Positions 17,935 through 25,724 of a stretch of 64,000 nt of DNA are shown one piece after another. This DNA is from Hymenobacter oligotrophus. Its GTDB lineage: Bacteria > Bacteroidota > Bacteroidia > Cytophagales > Hymenobacteraceae. The notes under the pieces were generated by a model that did no database searches, was not told where the DNA came from, and saw nothing but the letters and a program-made list of their open reading frames with translations. Where the stretch lies: positions 496,001 through 560,000 of the forward strand of contig NZ_CP032317.1 in NCBI RefSeq assembly GCF_003574965.1. Direction: 5' to 3'. The position numbers and the translations under genes are program-made. Each line of letters starts with the position of its first letter. Position 1 is the stretch's first letter.

Positions 17935-18537
17935 TCAGTACTTCAGCTCGAACAGCGGCAGCGGCTGCAGCTTGGCGTATTTGCGGCCCGCTTTCTTGAG
18001 GGCTTGCTCGTGCAGCTGAATATAGCTGTTGTAGCGCTTCACGGCCTGGTCGTAGCGCACCCGGTAGCCAGCCACCTCGCTATCGGCCACCTTAATGGTT
18101 TCGGTTAGCGACTGCACGTCCTGGTTGTTATCGTAGTGGGGTTGGGCCAGCGTATACACCGCTTGCAGCACCGAGTCCTGCGCGAGGTCGTAGGCATCGA
18201 TGCGCTCCGAAGCCGACATGGTTTGCTGATCGTAACGCAGGCCCAGCAAGCGTTCGTTGGCCTGGGCGAGTTGTTTTGCCTGCGCGGCGTTGGTGCCGGG
18301 CAAACGCTGCAGCTCGGCCAACACGGCAGTGGTTGCCACCAGTTTCTGGTTGTCGCTGTTCATCATCTGCTTCCAGCGCGAGTTAACGGTATCGCGCAGC
18401 ACCTCCAATTGGGCGCGCGCCGCCGCGGGCGAAGTCGGGTCGATGGCTGCGGTAGGGGCGGAGTTGTCGGCGGTTTTGCGGCACGAGGCCGCCGCCAGCA
18501 ACATTGCCAGCGGAAGTAAGGTCAGCAGTTTACGCAT
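17935..18537 (-). CDS. LemA-like lipoprotein
   Basis: From ATG 18537 the product is 200 residues with a clear lipoprotein signal: MRKLLTLLPLAMLLAAASC, lipobox AASC. The mature part is almost wholly helical. Its C-terminal third (SEVAGYRVRYDQAVKRYNSYIQ) resembles the LemA-family helix motif with YNxAVxxYNxYI. Function of LemA proteins is not settled; a surface-anchored coiled helical bundle is what can be seen. A much longer in-frame reading from 18807 overlaps paaD and is rejected. Gene order puts it just after paaD on the same strand (67 bp), so partial read-through from the paa operon is possible. Confidence 0.7.
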   Translation of the reverse strand: MRKLLTLLPLAMLLAAASCRKTADNSAPTAAIDPTSPAAARAQLEVLRDTVNSRWKQMMNSDNQKLVATTAVLAELQRLPGTNAAQAKQLAQANERLLGLRYDQQTMSASERIDAYDLAQDSVLQAVYTLAQPHYDNNQDVQSLTETIKVADSEVAGYRVRYDQAVKRYNSYIQLHEQALKKAGRKYAKLQPLPLFELKY

Positions 18538-18604
18538 AGCAGCTAGAACGCAAGAAAAGGCCCGAATATTCCCCGAATTGGTAGCGGCAAGGCAAAATCC
18601 GAAC

Positions 18605-19114
18605 TTATACGGGCTTGAACTGCTCGAAGCCCTGGCGGCAATCGTTGCAATAGTGCAAAGCCCGGCAAAGCGTGGGCCCAAACGGGCTGCGCAGCGTGGT
18701 GTTGTGGCTGCCGCAGTTAGGGCACTCGGCGTACTCCAGAATATCCAAATCGACGATGCCTTGGTGCATAGGCGGCGGCGAAAGGCGGTGGGCCTTGAGG
18801 GCGGCACGTCCGCGCTCGGTTACCCAGTTGCTGCTCCAGGCTTCTTCGAGCGACATTTCCACCCCGAACCGCTCTACACCGTGCTCCCGCAGCACGCGCT
18901 CTACGTCGCGTTGCATGTAGTCCATGGCCGGGCAGCCCGAGAAGGTCGGCGTCATGCGCACGGTTACGTAGCCGTCGTCGGCCACGCGCACATCGCGAAT
19001 CACCCCTAGGTCGACGAGCGACACCGTAGGAATTTCAGGGTCGGTAACCACCTCCAGCCACTCCAGGATGGTGGCCTTATCGGGTGCTGATGAGCTTTGC
19101 TGCGACTGATTCAT
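18605..19114 (-). CDS. paaD: Phenylacetyl-CoA epoxidase subunit PaaD
   Basis: From ATG 19114 the product is 169 residues. The N-terminal MIP18/FeS-assembly (DUF59) domain is recognisable from WLEVVTDPEIPTVSLVDLGVIRDV and PTFSGCPAMDYM; the C-terminus holds a zinc-ribbon (CPNCGSHNTTL ... C ... CNDCRQGFEQFKP), the arrangement specific to PaaD. PaaD helps mature the Fe-S or di-iron centre of the Paa monooxygenase. It follows paaC by 82 bp and is last in the tetR-paaABCD run. Confidence 0.93.
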   Translation of the reverse strand: MNQSQQSSSAPDKATILEWLEVVTDPEIPTVSLVDLGVIRDVRVADDGYVTVRMTPTFSGCPAMDYMQRDVERVLREHGVERFGVEMSLEEAWSSNWVTERGRAALKAHRLSPPPMHQGIVDLDILEYAECPNCGSHNTTLRSPFGPTLCRALHYCNDCRQGFEQFKPV

Positions 19115-19196
19115 AACCGAGGGCAGAACGGAGAATGGCCAGGAATTAGTTGCCCTAGGTAGTAGGGCAAACAGCAGGAGCAGGTAGCGGTTTGGC

Positions 19197-19952
19197 CTAC
19201 CAGTCGGCCGTGGGGTCGAGGCGGAATACCTCGGCCATTTCGTCGAGCAGGGGTTGCAGGTGCTCGGTATGCTCGCCGTTGCGGCCGCCGAATACGGGCG
19301 CAACCGTGGCCAGGTCGGGCAGCTCCAAATTGGTTTGCGCCAGCACTTTGCTGATGCTCTCAAGCCACTGGGCTCTCAGCTCGTCTTCGCCGGCAAAAAT
19401 GCCATCGGCCATAATGGCTTCCTCGTGCTCGGTTTTCTCGAACAGACCTAGGGCGAAGGGGAGGGTTTCGTTCAGCGCCGTTTGTAGCTTTTCAATGGCT
19501 TCTTCGGTGCTGGTGCCCAACTGCTTCACCCAAGTGTTGGCGTGCAGCACGTGGTACTTCAGCTCGCCCTTCAGCTTGCGGGCAACCTGTGCCAGCGGCT
19601 CGTAAGAGCTCGTGGTCAGCAGCTGGAAACGCAGCAGCTCGGCGTGGTCGTAGAGGAAGTGGCGGACGAGGCTAAAGGCGTAGTCGCCGATGGGCAACTC
19701 CACCAGTTGGGTGCAGTGAAACTGCGGCGCGTTGCGCGTAAACGCCACCGTGTCGGGCTCCGCCTCGCCTAGGTTGTGCAGCAAGGTGTAGAGCTGCAGC
19801 GAGTGGCCCAGCTTGTCCTGCGCCATCGACGAGAAGGCAATGTCCTCTTCCAGAATCGGACCCAGGCCGTTCCACTCGGAGTTGCGGTGACCCAGGATCA
19901 ACTGGTCGTCGGCGAGGCGGTAAAGCAGGTCTTTGAGCGCGGTGGTGTTCAT
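19197..19952 (-). CDS. paaC: Phenylacetyl-CoA epoxidase structural subunit PaaC
   Basis: From ATG 19952 the product is 251 residues of ferritin-like helices. Hallmarks are RLADDQLILGHRNSEW and AQDKLGHS near residue 50: here Lys replaces the metal-binding Glu seen in PaaA (QDEVGHA), the known loss of the di-iron site in PaaC. PaaC forms the stable heterodimer core with PaaA. The gap to paaB (71 bp) contains imperfect inverted GTTAC/AAGTA words. Confidence 0.93.
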   Translation of the reverse strand: MNTTALKDLLYRLADDQLILGHRNSEWNGLGPILEEDIAFSSMAQDKLGHSLQLYTLLHNLGEAEPDTVAFTRNAPQFHCTQLVELPIGDYAFSLVRHFLYDHAELLRFQLLTTSSYEPLAQVARKLKGELKYHVLHANTWVKQLGTSTEEAIEKLQTALNETLPFALGLFEKTEHEEAIMADGIFAGEDELRAQWLESISKVLAQTNLELPDLATVAPVFGGRNGEHTEHLQPLLDEMAEVFRLDPTADW

Positions 19953-20023
19953 TTGTTGGGTTACAAGTAACATGTAACAAGCGAGAAAGTATGCGGAGGC
20001 GAAACGTGTTTCCTGTTACCCCT

Positions 20024-20686
20024 CTACTTGTTACCCTCCAGCTTAAAGCGGTCGATGCGGTCTTGCACTTTGTAGGCAATGGCATCGCGGTACTTCTTCT
20101 CGGGCGTGGTGCTCCAGATGTCGCGGTCGTCCTCGTCAGAAGTCAGCACATCGGCCCAGCGCACCACCCACACGTTTACCACGGGGCGCTGCTCACCAAA
20201 AACAGCCTTGGCTTGCAGCAGGGCTTCTTCGGGCGAGGCGGCGCGCACCATGCCTGCGTGCACGTGCGCTTTGCCGCGCTTTTTCAGATGGAAAATGGCG
20301 TAATCCTCCTCGCCGCGGGCGTAGGCTTCGGCCTGTTGCACGCTCTCGTCGGGCTCGGGGCCGGCTTGCGCGGGCAGCTGCTCGGTAACGAAGTCGTACA
20401 CCGACTCCGTATCGCCCACGTAGCGCGTAAGGCTGATGGCCCGCGTAGGCGCTACCCACATGCCCGTGCACGGAAAACGACGGCTGTACTGCTCTTTGGC
20501 AAACAAGAACGCTACATCGGCCGTGGGGGCGTGTACTGGCCCCACGTACGTGAAAGCGGTGCCGTCTTTTTTCTGGTGGAACGCCTCGTACGTTTCAAAC
20601 TGGTCGAACGCTTCTTTGGGCTCGATGGATGGGGGCGCATCGGGCAGGTGCAAGCGCGTAATACGAGGGTCGAGGGAGGTAAGCAT
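20024..20686 (-). CDS. paaB: PaaB with two tandem PaaB-like domains
   Basis: From ATG 20686 the product is 220 residues, more than twice the ~95 of E. coli PaaB. Two similar halves are visible: residues ~16-90 (FETYEAFHQKKDG..., VGPVHAPTADVAFLFAKEQYSRR, GMWVAP) and ~120-190 (YAIFHLKKRGKAHVHAG, ASPEEALLQAKAVFG, NVWVVRWADVLTSDEDDRDIW). Each copies the PaaB pattern in which a beta strand is followed by the A-x-A helix and the (I/V)WVV strand. PaaB bridges the PaaAC dimers; an internal duplication could replace a PaaB dimer. An upstream start at 20764 is possible but less natural. Confidence 0.88.
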   Translation of the reverse strand: MLTSLDPRITRLHLPDAPPSIEPKEAFDQFETYEAFHQKKDGTAFTYVGPVHAPTADVAFLFAKEQYSRRFPCTGMWVAPTRAISLTRYVGDTESVYDFVTEQLPAQAGPEPDESVQQAEAYARGEEDYAIFHLKKRGKAHVHAGMVRAASPEEALLQAKAVFGEQRPVVNVWVVRWADVLTSDEDDRDIWSTTPEKKYRDAIAYKVQDRIDRFKLEGNK

Positions 20687-20880
20687 TGCGGGGGATAAGT
20701 GAATGAGCAAATGAGTGAATGAGTAGAAACGGGGGTGAGGCCAACGGCAACTTCGCTCGTTCACTCAATTACACATTCGCAGTAGCGCAGAGCAGCAGCA
20801 GGGCTTCCGAGTTCGGGGAAATGCTGGGGGAATGCAGGTTTGGAAGCCCCGCCGCGCTCGTGGCAGCGAACATCTACCGC

Positions 20881-20938
20881 TGATCGTTTACCGGCCCGGG
20901 CGGGATGTAGGAACGGGAATGCGGCCCGTAAACGATCA
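20881..20938. repeat. Hairpin in the paaA-paaB gap
   Basis: Arms beginning TGATCGTTTAC (20881) and ending GTAAACGATCA (20938) pair over 16 bases with one mismatch, with a GC-rich loop. It lies within the 263-bp space between the paaA stop and the paaB start. It may reduce read-through or protect mRNA ends. The rest of that gap shows no gene. Confidence 0.55.
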
Positions 20939-20949
20939 ACGACAAATGC

Positions 20950-21948
20950 TTAGGCCAGGGGCCGCACGTGCTTGGCGGCTTGCTGCTTGGCCTGCAGAGC
21001 CCGGCGTACCCAGGCTCCGTTTTCTTCGGCGGCGCGGCGTACCGCCAACCGTTCTTTGTTGCAGGGGCCGTCGCCGTTAATCACGCGGCGCAGCTCGTCC
21101 CAATCCGGCTCGGTGTACTCCCACTTGCCGGTTTCTTCGTTCTTGCGCAGCTTGGGGTCGGGAATGGTAAGGCCGATTTCCAGAATCTTCGGCACGTACA
21201 TGTCGAGGAACTGCTGGCGGCAATCGTCGTTCGAGGCCATCTTCACTTTCCAGCGCATCAGGATTTCGGTGTGCTGGCTCATTTTATCGGCCGGCCCGAA
21301 GAACGTCATGATGGGCGGCCACCAACGGTTCAGGGCCTCCTGCATCATGCGGCGCTGCGTGGGCGTGCCGGTGGCCATGTGCACCACGGCATCGTGGCCG
21401 TACTTCAGGTGAAACGACTCCTCGGCGCAAATCCGCTCCAGAGCGCGGCAGTAGGGGCCGTACGAGCCTTTGGCGTTGGCCATCTGGTTTACGATGGCGC
21501 CGGCGTCAATCAGCCACGAAATCACGTTCGAGTCGGCCCAGGTTGGCGTGGGGTAGTTGAAGACGTTGGAGTACTTCGACTTGCCGTTGATCAGGTCCGT
21601 AATCATCTCCTCGCGCGTCTTACCTAGGGTTTCGGCCGCCGAGTACAGCAGCTGCGCGTGGCCCACCTCGTCCTGCACTTTGGCCATTTGGGCCATTTTG
21701 CGGCGGAAGCCCGGTGCGCGGGTAATCCAGGTACCTTCCGGCAACGAACCGATAATTTCGGAGTGCGCGTGCTGCTCAATCATGCGAATGAGCTGCTTGC
21801 GGTAGAGCGCCGGCATGTAGTCGTCGGGCTCGATTTTCTCGCCGCGGGCAATGCGGGCCTCAAACTCGGCCAGCAGTTGCGGGTCTTCGTTCTCGAGGCC
21901 GGTAGTAGCCTGCGCCGGGATATCGTGGGTGCTGACGGAACCGTACAT
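20950..21948 (-). CDS. paaA: Phenylacetyl-CoA epoxidase catalytic subunit PaaA
   Basis: From ATG 21948 the product is 332 residues and closely follows PaaA. The di-iron ligands are visible in two ferritin-like motifs: QDEVGHAQ and [11 protein letters not shown] (ExxH). The conserved [13 protein letters not shown] and [12 protein letters not shown] segments are present. With PaaB, PaaC and the reductase PaaE it epoxidises the ring of phenylacetyl-CoA. It is the first paa gene after tetR (32 bp), so transcription very probably starts at the tetR promoter. The C-terminus is Lys/Ala-rich. Confidence 0.96.
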   Translation of the reverse strand: MYGSVSTHDIPAQATTGLENEDPQLLAEFEARIARGEKIEPDDYMPALYRKQLIRMIEQHAHSEIIGSLPEGTWITRAPGFRRKMAQMAKVQDEVGHAQLLYSAAETLGKTREEMITDLINGKSKYSNVFNYPTPTWADSNVISWLIDAGAIVNQMANAKGSYGPYCRALERICAEESFHLKYGHDAVVHMATGTPTQRRMMQEALNRWWPPIMTFFGPADKMSQHTEILMRWKVKMASNDDCRQQFLDMYVPKILEIGLTIPDPKLRKNEETGKWEYTEPDWDELRRVINGDGPCNKERLAVRRAAEENGAWVRRALQAKQQAAKHVRPLA

Positions 21949-21980
21949 GGTATGGTGGGTGTGGGTGTTGACGAAAGGGA

Positions 21981-22568
21981 TTACTTGGCTAAACCGCCCA
22001 AAAGCTGATCGGTTAAGCGCTCGGCAATTTGATCGGGCCCGAGCTTGCCGCCCGGGCGGTACCAGTTGGGCAACCACGTAAGGCTGGCAAACAGGGTAAG
22101 CGCCGCAAAAGCAGGGTCGGGGGTTTGCAGCTCGTCGGCTTCTACCCCGCGGGCAATCAGCTCGCGGTAAGCGGCTTCGTAGTCGTGGCGCAGCTTCAGA
22201 AACTCCGACAACGCCGGCTCGCTAAGGTGGCGCCACTCGTGCAGAAACACCACCGAGGCATCGGCATCGTGAATGAGCACGCGCACGTGGCTCTCGATGG
22301 CGCGGCGCAGCTGCGTGGCCGCCGAAGCCGACGCATCGGCCGTGGCGTGGCGCAAACCGGCCATAAACTCGTCGGCCAAGCGGAAGCAAATGCGGTGCAG
22401 AATTTCCTCCTTCGAGCGGATGTGCGAGTAAATGCTGCCCGCTTCGATACCTAGGGCCGCTGCCAACTCGCGCATGCTGGTAGCAGCGTACCCGCGCCGA
22501 CGAAACAGGGCCGTGGCCGTTTGGTCGATCTGGGCTTTGCGCGAAAGGGTAGGAGCCGTAGTTTCCAT
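21981..22568 (-). CDS. TetR-family regulator, probable PaaR-type repressor
   Basis: The 195-residue protein has a TetR HTH ([38 protein letters not shown], residues 17-54) and a TetR_C-type ligand domain. It heads the paaABCD run, and its promoter contains CTAACGTTCGTTAG, which fits the PaaR operator consensus CNAACGNNCGTTNG that I recall from Thermus. I therefore infer a repressor released by phenylacetyl-CoA that controls itself, paaABCD and possibly paaE. The ligand assignment is inference. Confidence 0.85.
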   Translation of the reverse strand: METTAPTLSRKAQIDQTATALFRRRGYAATSMRELAAALGIEAGSIYSHIRSKEEILHRICFRLADEFMAGLRHATADASASAATQLRRAIESHVRVLIHDADASVVFLHEWRHLSEPALSEFLKLRHDYEAAYRELIARGVEADELQTPDPAFAALTLFASLTWLPNWYRPGGKLGPDQIAERLTDQLLGGLAK

Positions 22569-22584
22569 ATTTGCTATATGCTAA

Positions 22585-22615
22585 CAAATGTATGGTTCCT
22601 AACGTTCGTTAGCAA
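22585..22615 (-). promoter_or_regulatory. tetR-paaABCD promoter with operator between its boxes
   Basis: On the - strand TTG (22613-22615) is followed after 20 bp by TACATTTG (22585-22592), a close match to the Bacteroidetes promoter. The dyad CTAACGTTCGTTAG (22599-22612) fills the spacer, so a bound TetR protein would block polymerase. A further half-site, CTAACA at 22581, overlaps the -7 box. Confidence 0.82.
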
Positions 22616-22813
22616 GGCCAGGTTGCTTTTTTTGCAAACGATTGCAGAACCCAGCAGCGCGGCGCATCAGCGTTAAGGTATGAAGTATTTCGAGCTGAAC
22701 AATTAAGCTGCTTGCTGGGCTATTGTTTCGCTGATTTATCCCTATAGCCAAAGCCAATGGTTGCTACTGAGCGCCGAAGGGGCAGGTTTTCGCGCAAAAC
22801 TGCCGACACAGGC

Positions 22814-22821
22814 TACCTTTG
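22814..22821 (+). promoter_or_regulatory. Candidate -7 box of thiL
   Basis: TACCTTTG matches TAnnTTTG and lies 27 bases before the thiL ATG. The -33 region (TTTTC near 22787) is weak. No thiamine (TPP) riboswitch is visible in the 230 bases upstream. Confidence 0.4.
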
Positions 22822-22848
22822 CGCCCCTTGCACCGTAGTGCTACCGTT

Positions 22849-23886
22849 ATGTCAGAACAAGTCACCCCGCTTAATCAAGTCGGCGAAATCGGCCTGATTC
22901 GCCTGATCCAAGATACCATTACGCTGCACCAACCCAGCACGGTGCTCGGCATCGGCGACGACGCAGCCATTGTGGCGCCGCCCGCCGAGCACGAGGTGGT
23001 CGTCAGCACCGATTTGCTCGTGGAAGGCGTGCATTTCGATCTGATGTTTTGCCCGCTGAAGCACCTAGGCTACAAAGCCGTGGCCGTAAACGTATCGGAC
23101 ATTGCCGCCATGAACGCGCTGCCCACCCAAATTACCGTGAGCCTGGCCTTGCCGGCGCGTTTCTCGGTGGAGGCGGTGCAGGAGTTTTACGAAGGCGTGC
23201 GCCTGGCCAGCGAGGCCTACCGCGTGGATGTGATTGGCGGTGATACCACGGCCTCGCGCGCGGGTTTGGTTATTTCGGTTACGGCCATGGGTACGGTGGC
23301 CCGCGGCAAAGCCGTGCGCCGCAGCGGTGCCAAAGTAAACGACCTCATTTGCGTAACCGGCGACCTAGGCGGTGCCTACCTCGGCTTGCAAATTCTGGAG
23401 CGCGAAAAGCAAGCCTACCTCGCCGACCCCGAAACGCAGCCCAACCTGGCCGCCTACGACTACGTGGTGCAGCGCCAGCTTCGGCCCGAAGCCCGCATGG
23501 ATGTGGTGCATATGCTGCACGACATGGAGGTAGTGCCCACAAGCATGATTGATATTTCCGACGGGCTGGCCTCCGAAATCATGCACCTGTGCGCGGCCTC
23601 GGGCGTAGGCGCTACCATATTCTCCGACCGCCTGCCTGCCGACCAGCAGGTGTACGACGTAGCCGACGAGTTCCGCCTCGACCCGGTGATGTGCGTGCTC
23701 AACGGCGGCGAAGACTACGAACTGCTCTTTACGGTACCGCTCACCGATTTCGATAAGCTTAAAAACCACCCCGATATCACCATCATCGGCAAGGTTACCG
23801 AGGCTTCGGAGGGCGCAATTTTGGCTACCAAAGGTGGCAACGCCGTGCCGCTGCGGGCGCAAGGCTGGTCGCACTTCGGCAAATAG
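22849..23886 (+). CDS. thiL: Thiamine-monophosphate kinase
   Basis: From ATG 22849 the product is 345 residues of the PurM/AIR-synthase-like fold. Family signatures are VLGIGDDAAIV, STDLLVEGVHFD, HLGYKAVAVNVSDIAAMNA, VIGGDTTAS, MIDISDGLASE and LNGGEDYELLFT. ThiL phosphorylates thiamine phosphate to the active cofactor TPP. It diverges from tetR and ends 15 bp before the convergent LytTR gene. No other thiamine gene is in the window. Confidence 0.97.
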   Translation: MSEQVTPLNQVGEIGLIRLIQDTITLHQPSTVLGIGDDAAIVAPPAEHEVVVSTDLLVEGVHFDLMFCPLKHLGYKAVAVNVSDIAAMNALPTQITVSLALPARFSVEAVQEFYEGVRLASEAYRVDVIGGDTTASRAGLVISVTAMGTVARGKAVRRSGAKVNDLICVTGDLGGAYLGLQILEREKQAYLADPETQPNLAAYDYVVQRQLRPEARMDVVHMLHDMEVVPTSMIDISDGLASEIMHLCAASGVGATIFSDRLPADQQVYDVADEFRLDPVMCVLNGGEDYELLFTVPLTDFDKLKNHPDITIIGKVTEASEGAILATKGGNAVPLRAQGWSHFGK

Positions 23887-23901
23887 CCCGCGGAGGCTGG
23901 C

Positions 23902-24669
23902 TTAGCGGTCGAGCCATTTGCGCAGCGCGGGGGTAAGGGCAGCACTGGCAGCCAGTACGGTGCTGCTGTTGCGGATGCGCACGGCCAGCCGGTGGTTAAA
24001 GTAAGGCTCGGCCCGCTCCACGTAGCGGATGTTGACCAGCTCACTGCGATTCAGGCGAAAAAACAACCTAGGGTCCAGCTCGTCGGCAATTTCCGAAAGG
24101 GTGCCGGTAAGCGCGTGCCGGGCCCCTTGTTGGTCGTAGGCCAGCACCACGCCTTCGTCGGCTTGCAAGTAGGCCACTTCCTCCACGGGCAGCACGTACA
24201 GGGTGTTGCGCAGCCGCACCGAAAAGCGCTGCCGGAAGCTTTTGGCGGTGTGTTGTAGGGCTTGCCGCAGCTCCAGCACCAGCTCGTGCGTGAGCACGGG
24301 CGGGGCCGCCGGGGCCGGGCGCAAAGCGTGGTATTTGTCGAGTGCTGCGCGAAATTGCCCGAAGTCGAACGGCTTGAGCAAGTAGCCGATGCCATTGACC
24401 TGAAATGCCTGCAGCAGAAACTGGTCGTAGGCGGTGATAAAAATGATAGGGCAGGTAACGGCCACTTGCTGGTAAAGCGTGAACACGTTGCCATCGAGCA
24501 GCTCCACATCCGAAAATACCAGCTCGGGCATGGGATGCTGCTGCAGCCACGCCCGGGCCCGCGCAATGCTGCGCACGGTGTGCACCTCCGCGCTCAGGCC
24601 GTAATCGGCAATGAACTGCTGAATTTGCTGAGCCGTCAGGAGCTCGTCTTCGATGATCAGTATGGTCAT
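23902..24669 (-). CDS. LytTR-family response regulator
   Basis: From ATG 24669 the product is 255 residues: a receiver domain (ILIIEDELLTAQQI, phospho-Asp in VFSDVELLDG near residue 54, ITAYDQF, LLKPFD) and a C-terminal LytTR DNA-binding domain (from about residue 150, with VEEVAYLQADEG and FFRLNRSELVNI). Its start overlaps the stop of the histidine kinase gene by 4 bases (ATGA, 24666-24669), so the two are translationally coupled and form a LytS/LytR-like pair. The target genes are unknown; LytTR pairs of this type are common in Bacteroidetes. Confidence 0.94.
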   Translation of the reverse strand: MTILIIEDELLTAQQIQQFIADYGLSAEVHTVRSIARARAWLQQHPMPELVFSDVELLDGNVFTLYQQVAVTCPIIFITAYDQFLLQAFQVNGIGYLLKPFDFGQFRAALDKYHALRPAPAAPPVLTHELVLELRQALQHTAKSFRQRFSVRLRNTLYVLPVEEVAYLQADEGVVLAYDQQGARHALTGTLSEIADELDPRLFFRLNRSELVNIRYVERAEPYFNHRLAVRIRNSSTVLAASAALTPALRKWLDR

Positions 24670-25724
24670 GCGGCAAACGGAGTGGGTCGGGCGGCCACCA
24701 AAGGCACCGTCACGCTGAAATAAGCAGTTTGCGTCACCTCGATGTCGCGCTCGGTTAGCCAGCGGTATTGCTCGGCAAGGTTGGCAAGGCCGGTGCCGGT
24801 GGAGTCGGGCGGCTCGGGCTTGGGGCGCAGCAAGTTGCTGGCCGTAAGGGCTTCGGTACCAAGTTGCAGCCGAATAATCAGCGGGTCCTCGTCGTCGGCG
24901 CAATTGTGTTTGATGGCGTTTTCGATGAGCAGCTGCAAGGTGCCCGGCACCACGTACCGCGCCTGGGCATCGAAGCCGGGCGCCGGTTCGGGCACCAGCA
25001 CGTAGGCTTCGCCGAAGCGCTGCCGCAGCAGGTACAGGTATTCCTCGGCAAAGGCCAGCTCATCGGCCAAGGGCACGAGGTAGTCGTCTTTGTGGCGGAT
25101 GAGGTAGCGGTACAGGGCCGCAAACCGGCGCAGGTAGTCGCTGGCCGTGCTGGGGTCGCGTAGGATGAGCACCCCCAGCACGTTGAGGTTGTTGAACAGA
25201 AAATGCGGGTCGAGCTGGGCTTTAAGGCGGCGCAACTCGCTTTCGGCCTGGGCTTTTTGAGCCCCTAGGTACCGCTGCTGGGTATCGTAGTAACGCTTGC
25301 CGGCCAGCACCACGCCCAGCAGCGCGTAACTGCGGGCGTGGTTGATGACGGCGCTCAGCAGGCCCAACGGGCTCAGTGGCCATTGGGTGCGCAAAATAAG
25401 GTTGAACCCGAAGTGGTAGCATAAGCCCATCAGGCCCAAATAACCTAGGGCCAGGAGCGCTACTTGGCGCCAGCGGCCTGCCAGCGCCTGCGGCAGCAGC
25501 CCAAAAAGCAGGCCGTACACGGTGGCCGTATCGAGCAACACGCTGAACAGCGTACCGGCCAACGCGCGCGGCCAGGGCGCAATTTGCAGGTACGCAACGA
25601 GCAGCACCGGGGCCACCACCAGCCAGTAGCCGGCGGTGGTGCGCCAATCGGTGCGGGCGGGCGCCGCGGCGGCTAGGTTAAACAAGCGGGAGGTAGCCAG
25701 GGCCACGCGGGAGGTTGGGAGCAT
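24666..25724 (-). CDS. LytS-type sensor histidine kinase
   Basis: The 352-residue protein has four membrane helices within about residues 30-140, followed by the His_kinase domain with LDPHFLFNNLNVLG (phospho-His near residue 170) and an HATPase-like end (LLIENAIKHNCADD, GTGLANLAEQY). No large periplasmic sensor domain is present, so the signal is probably detected in or near the membrane. Its ATG immediately follows the TAG of the upstream EreA/ChaN-like gene (25725-25727), and its end overlaps the response regulator gene: a three-gene transcription unit is likely. Confidence 0.93.
   Translation of the reverse strand: MLPTSRVALATSRLFNLAAAAPARTDWRTTAGYWLVVAPVLLVAYLQIAPWPRALAGTLFSVLLDTATVYGLLFGLLPQALAGRWRQVALLALGYLGLMGLCYHFGFNLILRTQWPLSPLGLLSAVINHARSYALLGVVLAGKRYYDTQQRYLGAQKAQAESELRRLKAQLDPHFLFNNLNVLGVLILRDPSTASDYLRRFAALYRYLIRHKDDYLVPLADELAFAEEYLYLLRQRFGEAYVLVPEPAPGFDAQARYVVPGTLQLLIENAIKHNCADDEDPLIIRLQLGTEALTASNLLRPKPEPPDSTGTGLANLAEQYRWLTERDIEVTQTAYFSVTVPLVAARPTPFAA

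Noticed and set aside
17935-18807. A 290-residue form of the LemA-like lipoprotein and a 252-residue form of PaaD
   Set aside because: The extra N-terminal parts overlap neighbouring genes and the inner ATG in each case gives the expected signal peptide or domain start.
22622-22848. A thiamine (TPP) riboswitch before thiL
   Set aside because: No CTGAGA or matching stem elements were found; ThiL is often not riboswitch-controlled.
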